From Antedon mediterranea (taxonomy: Eukaryota; Echinodermata; Crinoidea; Comatulida; Antedonidae), in NCBI RefSeq assembly GCF_964355755.1, contig NC_092675.1:25088412-25152411 (forward strand): 64,000 nucleotides of DNA. Reading direction: 5' to 3'. The notes below the pieces were generated by a model. It worked only from the letters and a program-made list of their open reading frames with translations, was not told the DNA's origin and did no database searches. A program made the translations under genes and the position numbers. The first letter of the stretch is position 1, and every line of letters begins with the position of its first letter. Shown here piece after piece: positions 33,430-43,778 of this stretch.

Positions 33430-35160
33430 GAAAATAAAATATTTATATTTATATATATATATATATATATATTTCTGCAAAACTATCTCTTAGTTTGCTA
33501 CATTTGTATAACGTGCGTAACAATGCTTCCATCATCACAAACTAGCCCTAAAATAATTTAAATTGCATCTTTCTGTGTTACACACTAAATACGAGTGGTA
33601 ACGATGTCAAATCATTCATTTCTACTGCGCATATCAACAAAGTCATATGCCTAAATGTCACAACTTAATTTTCTGTCTGTAGATAATTATTGGAATGAGA
33701 CCACAGTATCGTATAGATAGCCATACTAAATTAATTTTTATTCTTAACTATTTATTTAACCATAGCAAATAAACGGTATTATGTACCTCAAAATGACATT
33801 TTGTAGGATATTCTATTATGTGATTGTAGGCCTAATTAATTTCAACAAGTGGGTCTACATCTGTGAACCCTTCCCGTGCGGAAATCGAAATGTAGACTTA
33901 GAGCTTTTTCTATAAAGGTAAAGACAGAAAAAGTCAAACTAATTAAATTATATTTTTATCTTACCTAGTTGCCATTTATAACTTACACGGCGGAAATACA
34001 AACTAGAAACAGAAGGAATTCCTTTTGTATTTAAAGTGGAAAAACTAAATTTGCATCAGTATTATAATACCTACCTGCAGTGTTTACTGAACGATATAAT
34101 ATCAGCTACTCCATTCAGTCAAGGCCTAGATTAGAATCTACATGCTGGGCATATAATAGTATTGACTACCATCCACTCTCTTCATCTATATATTACTACA
34201 TCAATTGATTATGTAGCAAGCACTAGCTTCCTGCCTTTTCATGTAACAACCGTCGATTTAGTGAGCCTTGTCAATTTCATTATCCCGTACTACGTACACT
34301 TGAATAGAGTATAACAAATTCTGCCTTGCGTTTGAATATTGATTAAGAAATCATTGATCGAATAACGTTGTAAAAGCGTAAAATTATAATGTGACCTAGA
34401 GTTATAATTATTTCTACAAGAAGATAAGTCGGATATGACATCATTAAACTTCTATAACTGTGTACAGAATATCGATAAGTGACAATAAATTGAATACAAA
34501 TTAAAAATAGAAATCAATACAAAAATTATACATTACGGTATTTCAGTGATATCAAACAGGAATGAATGATACAATAATTATGTCCTGGTTGGATGCAGAA
34601 TAGACAAGAAATATTTCTTACAAAAAACGCCGCGTAACTTTTTGACTGGACAGTTGTAAGAACAGTCTTCATTAATTTAATATAATAGGTCGGCCAATCA
34701 AAACGCAAGTGAACAATTGGGACTTTACTTGTGATTTATGTCATTATGGCCTGTCAGCACAGTCGTTTCTTTCTAGAATTAATTAAACGCACAAACTTGT
34801 ACTGTATTGGGAATAATTTATGTTTATGTGGTTATTACTATCGCATTTAGGTATTGATAATAATAATAATATGGCTTTTGAATATATAATTACTGTCTGT
34901 AGAATAACATTTATACATTTTCGGTTCGCGATGAAAAGTTATATGAATGGATTTGTAATAGGTATTTATAATAATAGTATATGGGTTGTATTATTGCTAA
35001 GCTATCACCAAATCGCGTTATACCATTATTTCTCAGGGTTTTTTGCACCATTGATCAATACCAAACGCTTATCGGTATTATAGTTTTTAATGAATCATTA
35101 CATTAATAAAAATACCCAATTAAATCAATCGCGTCAGTCCAATTCCGACTTATGTTTCGA
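33430..35160. other. Intergenic, probable promoter region of gene C
   Basis: A minus-strand donor CACTGCAG/GTAGGTATTA near 34073 fits a first non-coding exon of gene C. The rest is AT-rich and shows no gene. Confidence 0.35.
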
Positions 35161-35169
35161 TCACATAGT

Positions 35170-35320
35170 TCTGTGTCTACACTGTCCCAACTAGTTTAAC
35201 AAAAAAAGTGTGATGTGCCCAAATATGGTAGTGATATGCCCGAATATCGTAGTGGACATCGTCATGTCTATATAATATGGGCACATCATATTTAGTTTGA
35301 TAGTATAGCCAGAGCTTAAG
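35170..35320. mobile_element. MITE with GTGATGTGCCC arms, copy 1
   Basis: GTGTCTACACTGTCCC, then GTGTGATGTGCCCAAATATGG, opposes ATATGGGCACATCATATTT and GTTTGATAGTATAG. The same terminal and subterminal words occur at 50487-50720. No coding frame. Confidence 0.6.
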
Positions 35321-35329
35321 GATTATATT

Positions 35330-36390
35330 TAAAAAATGTTTTCTTACATTTTGAAAAAAAGTATTTATTTGTTTATAAGCCCAATTTTCCAATCTTAATT
35401 TTACATTTTGAAAAAAAAGTATTTTATTTGTTGATAAGCCCAATTGTGCATTCTTATTTTACATTTTAAACGAAAGTATTTATTTGTTGATAAGCCGAAT
35501 TTCCAGTTTAATAATAATGACCCCTTCCACAGTGCTTATACCATATAAATTTTACATGATATTGACCGTGGGTTCTTTACGCCTCTGATGCATTTGTTTT
35601 TATTGTACCTTTTTAATAAATTATTATATGTTTAGGCCTAATCACACCCAATTTAATGAAACGGTCAGATTCCGATTTCAATTGAACGAAAGTAGTACTG
35701 TATTTATTATTCATTGATAAGCCAAGGGTCCCATGGCGTTAGCCGATATCTTGAGCATTTGACTCATGTGTCAACCTGTAACACAAATCATTCTTCAAAA
35801 TCTAAAGAAAGAACCTCACACGTCTTTTTTGTGAGTGATACACTATGGATATGCCCACGGAAATAATATGTGGACATTGCAAACAATCATATGCCTACAG
35901 TAACAAACATAACATGGCTAATAAGCATAAAACATTCAGACTTGTTTGTTTTCTAGTGGATTTTTATTTACTTTAGCATGTAGAATAAAACTAGTAACAG
36001 TGGCTATATTAATAATTATACTGATTATCCTTGATGTTATCGCGTCTAATAATAAAATATTTTGTTGTTGATAAGCCCAATTTTTCAGCCTTGATTTTAC
36101 ATTTTGAACGAAAGTGTTTATTTGTTGATAAGCCCAATTTTGCAGTCTTAATAATGACCCTTCCACAGTGCATTTTACATGATATTGACCGAGGGTCTTT
36201 ACGCCTCTATAGCCACTGATCAATACCACAATTAATGTACTTTTTTTAATGAATATTGAAATGTTTCAACATACCCAATTCAAAAAAACGGTCCGTTTTC
36301 GAGTTCAATCTTTTGATTAGAGAGGTTGGAGTTTCATTTTGAACGAAAGTATTTATTTGATTGATAAGCCAAATTTCTAGTCCTAATGAT
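35330..36390. repeat. Dispersed direct repeats TATTTATTTGTTGATAAGCC
   Basis: Six or more copies of ACATTTTGAACGAAAGTATT and TTTGTTGATAAGCCCAATTT occur at about 35340, 35405, 35460, 35695, 36060, 36100 and 36330. A second motif, AATGACCC.TTCCACAGTGC followed by CATGATATTGACCG, occurs at 35516 and 36152. This points to partial duplications of a ~600-bp segment. Nature unknown. Confidence 0.65.
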
Positions 36391-36433
36391 TTGAGATTCA
36401 ACGGGTTTTGCTTTCAATTGTATAATAATATAA

Positions 36434-36635
36434 TTATATATATATATATATAAACACAACAGGCATAGAAATAAATTCCAAACCGCCCGGTGATACACTG
36501 ACAATTATTTAATTAATTTTTGAAACGATAAAGATGAGGAAATCTGGGAGAATGAGAAAAAGTCGCCCCAACCGAGACTCGAACTCGGACCGTCTGCTTG
36601 ATATGCAGTTGCCCTAACCATTAGACCACTGGGGC
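36434..36635 (-). mobile_element. tRNA-derived SINE family 2, copy 1
   Basis: Minus-strand head 36635-36564 (72 nt) folds as a tRNA. Acceptor GCCCCAG pairs with TTGGGGC, and the T-arm is CCGAG-TTCGAGT-CTCGG. The anticodon loop ATATCAA would give anticodon AUC. A body (TTTCTCATTCTCCCAGATTT, CACCGGGCGGTTTGGAATTT) and an (AT)n tail follow. A second copy with the same body at 47563-47756 shows this is a repeat and not a lone tRNA gene, although the fold itself is good. Confidence 0.7.
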
Positions 36636-36940
36636 TTTCATGGTATTGTTCTTTAACTCGATCGGATAACGACCCTTTAACATTCTCGGCGTGGTATTAA
36701 TATAATATTAAGTATAATTATGAATTCACCAACACTTTCAGGCCCAATAACAATGATCCCGGGCCCGAGTTTTTGTAGACCGGACTTCCATGCACAGCCA
36801 CATGTTAAGGAATATGAATCTCTTTATGATTTTAATATGGTTCGAAATGATATTACACAACAACGATTAGACAGCAACTGTGCAAGAGTCCAACTTAACT
36901 AATAAAATCGGAATGATCAATTAATTGAACATTTACAGCA

Positions 36941-37305
36941 TAAGGCCCATACACTAGGACGATAACGATCGACGATAAATAGACAAATGTGCATTTTTAA
37001 TACATAAACCAAAAGAAATATAAACAATTCCTTTGATGAAAATTATATTTTCACACGTCCAATCAAATGACGTCATGATTAGTAAGACCAATAATATCGT
37101 GACAATACAGCGATTTTATTGTTTTTATTTATCATGACGTCATTTGATTGGAATTTGAAAAACATTATTTTATCAAAGACAGCATAAATGATTATCCTAT
37201 AGGTCTAGAACGAAAACCTTTCTAATTTCTTTTGGTTTATGTAAAAAAAATGCATGCTATATATTTATCGTCCGTCGTTATCGTCATAGTGTAATTGGGC
37301 CTTTA
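36941..37305. mobile_element. MITE with AAGGCCCATACACTA ends and TGACGTCA sites
   Basis: Left end TAAGGCCCATACACTAGGAC GATAACG mirrors right end CGTTATCGTC ATAGTGTAATTGGGCCTT. Inner arms pair over most of the ~365 bp. Two palindromic TGACGTCA words lie at 37068-37075 and 37135-37142, around the centre of the fold. TA flanks both ends. Non-coding. Confidence 0.75.
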
Positions 37306-38109
37306 TACAAAAAAAAATAAATTGATTACGAAGTTACGTGTCATTTTCACCTATCACCAAAAAACTAACCTTTTCAACACTAATTAATTGTTACGAAGCC
37401 AATTTATATTATATATTTCATTAAAACTGAACTTTACGGTAAATGAAGAGTAAGTATCAGTTAATATGAATAATATAACTAGTAGGTCTATGAACTTGCG
37501 TCCAGACACAGAACTGTGACATTACTATCATAAATGTTGAAACCACTTATAAAACCTTTTTTTAAAGAAAATATAATTGTGTTAGGAGAAGGCTAATAAA
37601 CAAATAGATAATGTACAAACCTTTTTCTGGATTAATTAATGGAGCAGGCGTTCCTATACTAATAATCTGCTGCTGCTACCTAGACTGATTGTTCACCTTC
37701 TGACGATAATTGATTGGGCCTCCCTACGGCATCTGATAACCAAAAAAAAATTTACCAGGACTGTTTCAATGATTTAATATCTGACGGCGTATTATTATAA
37801 CATTGGCCTAGATTGACAGTCAAAAGAAAGTCATTGTAAATACCTCCCTTTATGTTGACAGAGCCAAAATAAAGTTTTGACCATTATCGAATGATTGTTT
37901 GACAGTGACTTATTATAATACCGGCCTGGTTGACAGCAAAAACGAAGTTATTATTTATTGAACAAGATTTTACAGATTTCCGTCTACATCTCAATAATAC
38001 TGTATTATCAGCAAAGGCTTTCATATAGACTCTCTTCTCCCAGACGTTTTTTGGGTCCAGCAGCTACCTATAAATTATAGTGGAGTTTCCAAATTCACAA
38101 AACTGTCAG

Positions 38110-38556
38110 CCTTAGATACTAAAGCTACCGCTATGAAACAGCTTATTAATGAATGTGTCCTCCTGGGACATAGCTGGCTAGAGCCGCGGCGCGAAAAACC
38201 ATTGCAATTTCACGTGTTGCCATACGGGATGGATACAGTCTGAAAAGGGGTGTTTGTTTGGAAAAGCAGAAGAAAAGCGGAGAAGAGAATTTGTGTTGCA
38301 GCAAAACGGTACAGTTGCACCGTTATAAATTGAGACTGTTCATCAGAACAACTTACTTTGTTATGCTCAATATTTTATCTCTTTCGTTTTTTCACTTATT
38401 TTTTTGTTCATTGTTTTATACAGTATTTCTTTTTATGTATTTTGCATACTTATATTTATATTGTATGGGCCCTCATGAGACAAGCTATTGCTTCTAGTGT
38501 GGGCCCCAGTTATTGTCAAATAACTGAATAAATTTGTATGAATGAATGAATGAAAA
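38110..38556 (+). mobile_element. LINE or LINE-tailed SINE 3' end
   Basis: Sequence with GGGCCCTCATGAGACAAGC and GTGTGGGCCCCAGTTATTG ends CTGAATAAATTTGTATGAAT and (GAAT)n. This kind of 3' end with a short tandem tail is typical of CR1/L2-like LINEs. The 79-codon frame inside has no motif. Confidence 0.45.
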
Positions 38557-38569
38557 CAAAAATAGTCTC

Positions 38570-39410
38570 GAGTACTAAAATGTGACTTTTAAACGATGAT
38601 AAAGAGGTTTCAAATGATGATCAAATAAATGTAATAGTCAATCATGTTTTAGGATCAAATGTCTATGTAGGTCTACGTTAATTCAGGGAATGTAGAATTG
38701 TTAAAACATTAAAATGTAGTTCATTGTTAACGTGATATATTATCTATGATATTTTACAAAATTGAAACACAGTCTCACAATCCCTTTTCTAAAATATAAT
38801 TTATTTGTTTATTAATCACACAATCCTCGTGGTATACTGAGGATTGGTATGATCATGCTATAATCATGTATCATGAACCCCATAAGTGAAGAAGCTGTAT
38901 CGCAAACCTTGTTTTTTTATTCGTCATGCATAGGCCTATTTTTATATATCTATACTCGACGGAATTAGTTTCAATGTTAAATAGTTCTCATCTTGGATTT
39001 TGTAAGATAAATCTTTACTTTGTAAAATAATTAACGTTATATTAAAGAACCAATTAATTTTCCTAAATCAAAGATTACCAATTTAATTGCCATGTTTAGA
39101 GCATGTGTATTTTTTAACCAATCCAACAATTGATTCTTGGATCATAACATTTTAAATAACCACTTTTTTCTCCTCAAGTGTCGTTGGTTTGGCCTCATAA
39201 ATCATCTGCATGCCATAAAAATGGGGATGTGTTCTTAATGGATCTTATAGGATACATTAAGTGACAGTTCTAAGACTAAATACAATATTCTTGGAAAGAA
39301 GCATATTATCATATCTTATTTTATTTCATCAGTTATATTAAAAGCGATATTATTCAGCTTAGTTGGAACTTTCAAATCTAGTTAGGTATTAAAACAATGT
39401 ATCATGAGGT
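38570..39410. other. Intergenic, 3' flank of gene D
   Basis: AT-rich sequence with nothing recognised. Confidence 0.4.
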
Positions 39411-39413
39411 TGA

Positions 39414-39722
39414 TCATAGCTGACAAAATACACAAGCAGCACAGACGACCGAAAGACCCAGAAATCCAAACCATCCAACATCCTTCTGGCACTCGCAACA
39501 GCAACAGTTGTTTTCTTCATCTTCTGGGATAGAAGGGCTAACAGTCCGGGAATCACTATGATAAGACGATGGAAAAGGTTGGGCTACGACGACTCGATTT
39601 GTATAAGGTGGAGGAGGTTCCACTGGTCGTGTTTCATATTGCTTTAGACTAATGTTTGTTGCCGACGCTGAGTAGTCATAAGGCGGCAAAATAGGAGTTT
39701 TTTCAGAATCAGAATCTTCCAT
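39414..39722 (-). CDS. PPPY protein with two Cys clusters (CYSTM-like D)
   Basis: The product is 102 residues from ATG at 39722. Residues 35-48 read EPPPPYTNRVVVAQ: a PPxY motif directly followed by the VVV strand. The C-terminal third has a first cluster CCCCEC (73-78), a hydrophobic stretch DVGWFGFLGLSVV, and a second cluster CAACVFC (94-100) two residues from the end. This is the CYSTM-like plan of gene B, enlarged by a second cysteine group. A minus-strand donor GTAAGTCATAA at about 40385 may end an upstream exon, but I could not find a matching acceptor. Cytoplasmic face of a membrane is the likely site, by analogy with CYSTM1. Confidence 0.65.
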   Translation of the reverse strand: MEDSDSEKTPILPPYDYSASATNISLKQYETRPVEPPPPYTNRVVVAQPFPSSYHSDSRTVSPSIPEDEENNCCCCECQKDVGWFGFLGLSVVCAACVFCQL

Positions 39723-39739
39723 CGTCAATATTTGGTAAT

Positions 39740-42020
39740 GGAAATATAAATAATGTTTATTTTGTAACAGTGTTTCTATCTTGGTATGCTACACATTTTC
39801 ACGACGACGTGAACTTCCTCAAAAGGCAATTACGTATATGCATCATATTGCAAGAAGCTGAACGCATGTGTTGTTTAAGTTTTGTATTAATCCAGTGTTG
39901 ACGATTAATTGAAATAATCTATCCATAAAATCCATAAACAAGGAAATGTAGTAGATCCTAAATAAATACACTTCAAAATACACTTTTGGTTAGATGAATC
40001 CTGATTCACTAAAATAGACAAGATAACATTGTGATTTAGTATTATTGGAATTATAATAATTTAGCAATCTGTGTGTTCCAATTGCGGTACTGTATTTATC
40101 TGAACACAGAGATTGTTATTGGCAAAAAAAAACATATAGAGGAAACCCCTTTTGTAGATTTTGAAAAAAAGCAGAATCTAAACATAATAATTTTAGTTGG
40201 CTATTAAAATTAACAGTAATGTTATGATGAACCATTGATTATCCTTGCGCTTTCACTATCCGAATATCAACTTTTCTAATTATCTATTTTGTATAATAAT
40301 AGTTTCTTACATACGGGTAATCTTTATTTTAAATGAAATAAAAAAAGAATTATATTGCAACTGTTTCTGAGAATATTATGACTTACCAAAACGTATGTAT
40401 CATCTTGCTGTTGAGCTATCATTTTTTGTGTGGTACACTCAAAGTTTCTAAACCCTTGCCGTCAGATCCTCTTGCAAACGTCGTCACACTGTCACGTTGT
40501 AGGGCCTAATCGAACATCAATTATTCTTTTAAATACCAGTATGTGAATTCATTAACGACGTGTGTATATATAATAGAGAGCCTTGTTATTCGCATCTCAC
40601 TACAATACTGTATATAATATTCACCATTGACAGTGATAATCATTTAAAAAAACGAGGTTGGATTTTCTGTTTTGCTGGTACCGCTCAGTCATACACGTGA
40701 TTTTTAGTTACAATAATTACAATAATGATCATAATAATCATATTAGCATTCGAATTAATTTGGAATATATAAATAAATTGACATGACTATCACACAAAGC
40801 AATTACAAATAGTATCGCTATTAATGGCCTCTATTTAGAAACCGCCAAAGTTCTTAAACATGCGTTTTGCTATAACACTTATATAATGAATATTGATCTT
40901 TCAATTTTGTGCTACAAAGACTGGGACACGTATGGGCTATTCATTTCTTGCCGATGTCATTTTGCTTATGCGCGCTTGTTTGATTTTGTGATTACTTCGC
41001 TGAACTAATTACCTTCTTTACATTTTTGTTTGTTTATATATTTGTAAACCTGAAAACTAAAAGACGGACCATTACCAATTTTAAACAAACAAAATATAGA
41101 TGGTCACCTAATACTTCATTAAAGGCAATCTTGACTAGGATCCCAATTTTAAATATTTTACTAATTTTAGACAGATCTTACCCAAATTAATTCAACCCAT
41201 TGAAAATGATATAGCTACAATGACTCCATTAATTGTTGAGGCAATCCGGACGAGGATCCCAATTCTGGACCACTTTTAAGTTGTGGGTAGATGGCTAAAT
41301 TGTTATCAACTGAAAACCACAAAGTTTGTATATAATAATGAACATATTACATCAAAACTCCTGTTTGCCGCCCTACACTTTAGTTCGGTATCTCAAACAA
41401 TGGGCATTTTAAAAGGGGCATAATCATTTTCATTTTTCTGAGGTCAGCAGATGTATGACAACACATATAGTAAGCTTTCTAATGAAAACAATAATTGGTA
41501 ACCTTTCGTATTATTATTTTACAAATTCATTCCCCTATAGAGCTTGTGAACGTCACTTAATTTTGTAATAAATATTAATTATGGTTATAATGATTAAGGA
41601 TATAAATAACCCTGAGATCACGCGTCCAAATTCAATTGAATTATTTAAAAAAAACAACAGTTGACACTTATACATCTTACTTTCTTTATTAATTTATTAT
41701 ATCACCTTATAGAGATCCGACCTTAAAAACTAAGAAAGAACGTGACCTGTATCACGTGTCCAAATTTAATTGAACGATTTAAAAAAACAACAGTTTACAA
41801 TTATACATCTTACTTTCTTTATTAATTACCTTATTTATAGATCCGAACTTATAAACTAAGAAATAACGTGTTTCATTATCAGTGGGTACAGCTCTAACCT
41901 GTGAATTGTTCGTTATTATGTCATCTTCACTGCACTTGATTTTTAAGGATTTTTCCAATTTAGGAAGAATATTTTAAGTAACCCAATTGATGGATCTGAA
42001 ATTTAAGATATTTGCTCTTT
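39740..42020. other. Intergenic, upstream of gene D
   Basis: AT-rich. It contains the possible first exon of gene D (about 40385-40440) and the duplicated segment at 41620-41880. No other gene. Confidence 0.4.
41620..41880. repeat. Two-copy tandem repeat of ~130 bp
   Basis: CACG(C/T)GTCCAAATT.AATTGAA, CATCTTACTTTCTTTATTAA and AACTAAGAAA.AACGTG occur in both copies (about 41620-41748 and 41752-41878). Confidence 0.75.
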
Positions 42021-42023
42021 AAC

Positions 42024-42395
42024 CTAGTTTTCGTATTGCATTATATGTTCATTTTGTACTTCTCCAGTTGTTTGATTTCGATCTTGTTGCTTTTGCGTTT
42101 GAAACACAGGAAGAGCGTTTTGTAATTGCACTATTTCGTGCATGCAATTTTCATTATGCACTTTTGGCTCTATAACCTGCATACTGTCAAATCCTTCTTC
42201 GATTGTCGCTGTATCTGCTGCGGTTGTGTGTACATCCACTTTTGTACACGCATTTGGTTTGATTTCTGGCCAGCTTATATCCAAATGTCCAAAGTCATCG
42301 TCCCCCAAAGAATGTGGTCCAAAACTTGATGCATTTATTCCATCAGGTTCAACGGAACTTTCACTAACAGTCCTATTTTGTTTGTTCATGTCCAT
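42024..42395 (-). CDS. Unrecognised small hydrophilic protein, 123 residues
   Basis: From ATG at 42395 the product runs to TAG at 42024. A TGA lies in frame upstream, which fixes the start to this ATG or the one two codons later. A strong acceptor (run of T, then AG, near 42430) and a donor CAGAGAG/GTAGGTACT near 43009 suggest one 5' UTR intron. That gives it the same plan as its neighbours: one coding exon after a non-coding one. The sequence is acidic and polar with no membrane segment. A possible short motif is DDDFGHLDISWPEI, and the C-terminus is Q/E/N rich. It lacks the Cys tail of genes A-D. I do not recognise the family. Confidence 0.5.
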   Translation of the reverse strand: MDMNKQNRTVSESSVEPDGINASSFGPHSLGDDDFGHLDISWPEIKPNACTKVDVHTTAADTATIEEGFDSMQVIEPKVHNENCMHEIVQLQNALPVFQTQKQQDRNQTTGEVQNEHIMQYEN

Positions 42396-43713
42396 ACCTT
42401 CGTTTTTCAATAGTCAGAAACTAACCAACGCCTGAAACTAAAAAAAAACAACTTTATCGATTCGATCTTGAAATGTCAAAATCTTATCTCAATTATATAT
42501 TTAATTTTATTATGATATCGTACATTATTAGTGGACCATGTTGTTATTGTTTAGAATTAACAAAAGATGGCGGATGACGTTCGTAATTGTCTTTTGTCAT
42601 ATACAGTGTTTTTTAATTCAGTGTTTTCTCATCGACTGGTTAAACAATTATGAATTGTTTTTCATGATAACATGACATGACATAATATGTTCCACCATCA
42701 ATTAAGAGTATACATTGGTTGTAACAGGTCTATTGGTGGTTGTGACTTTCAACTAAGTTGATTATAGTGGACATTTCTGTTTTCGCGTTTACCATTAATT
42801 CAGAAAGCAGTGAGACTCTCCTTCCATAATAATAGACTGTAAGCCTATAGGCCTATATGTCATATTGTGTATTAATATTGGCCAAATTAGGTCTCTCACA
42901 CTGTCGTATAGCTAAAGTTTACCGTGCGTCTTTTCGTGACCAATCAAACTTGACCTAAAAGTCATGATTTGTAAGTATTATGATACGACAATATTAATAT
43001 AATATAGTACCTACCTCTCTGTAGTAAGCTGTTTTATTATTGTAGCCCGTGGTAATATAGCCTGTAGCCAATTCCTATACCTACCTAACAGAAACGCAAT
43101 AAGAAGGGTGCGTCATCTTAGTCACGTCCGTCCGTTTCAACAACTGCCTTTAAGTTCCGTTTCACGATTGTTGTTCGGATATGACATTTTATCTGGATAT
43201 TAATTATTATTATTATCTAGGACTTTCAAGATGTACAAGCAATCAAAAATGGTTATTAAAACAGCATTAAGTGGCCTACTATTAGGCTATTATTTAAGAA
43301 ATATTTTTACTTATTTATAGGCTACATTTTATGTGAATTTAACATAGGCCTGATAAGGCCTAACCACATAATACCATACTGAAATGGAGGTACCGTAATA
43401 ATATTTATTCACCTCGTCAGCCCATAAGCTTGAAAGTACGGGAAAATGTGGAATAATCTTAAATATCCACACTCATGAGGGCTTATTTTAAGAAAAACTT
43501 TTAAATTATCAGTCCCCATTTTCAATTTATTCGTGACACCTTTTTGCTTTTTATTGTTTTGTTTTAGTTGTAATTTTTCTAATTGTCTAAACGCTATGCA
43601 TAATAGAAACTTGATACAGACGTAGTAATAGTCCTAAATACATTTCTATAAAATATTACGTAATATCTGATCCCGTGTGTCGGTCGTCGTCACATCCGGC
43701 GAGTGACTATTTG

Positions 43714-43725
43714 TGACCTTTGACC
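43714..43725. promoter_or_regulatory. DR1 nuclear-receptor element upstream of the FYVE gene
   Basis: TGACCTTTGACC is the reverse complement of GGTCAAAGGTCA, a near-perfect direct repeat with one-base spacing as bound by HNF4 or RXR heterodimers. It lies 54 bp before the start codon. An ETS-like AGCGGAAGTC lies at about 43761. Confidence 0.4.
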
Positions 43726-43778
43726 ATTCGTCTCCTCCGCGCGAGTTTGTTATTTTTTGTAGCGGAAGTCAATACAAA

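Noticed and set aside
34820-35083. 87-codon hydrophobic plus frame
   Set aside because: AT-rich composition explains the hydrophobic residues; there is no signal peptide or motif.
36720-36902. 60-codon plus frame
   Set aside because: No family motif, no splice context, and it borders a SINE and a MITE.
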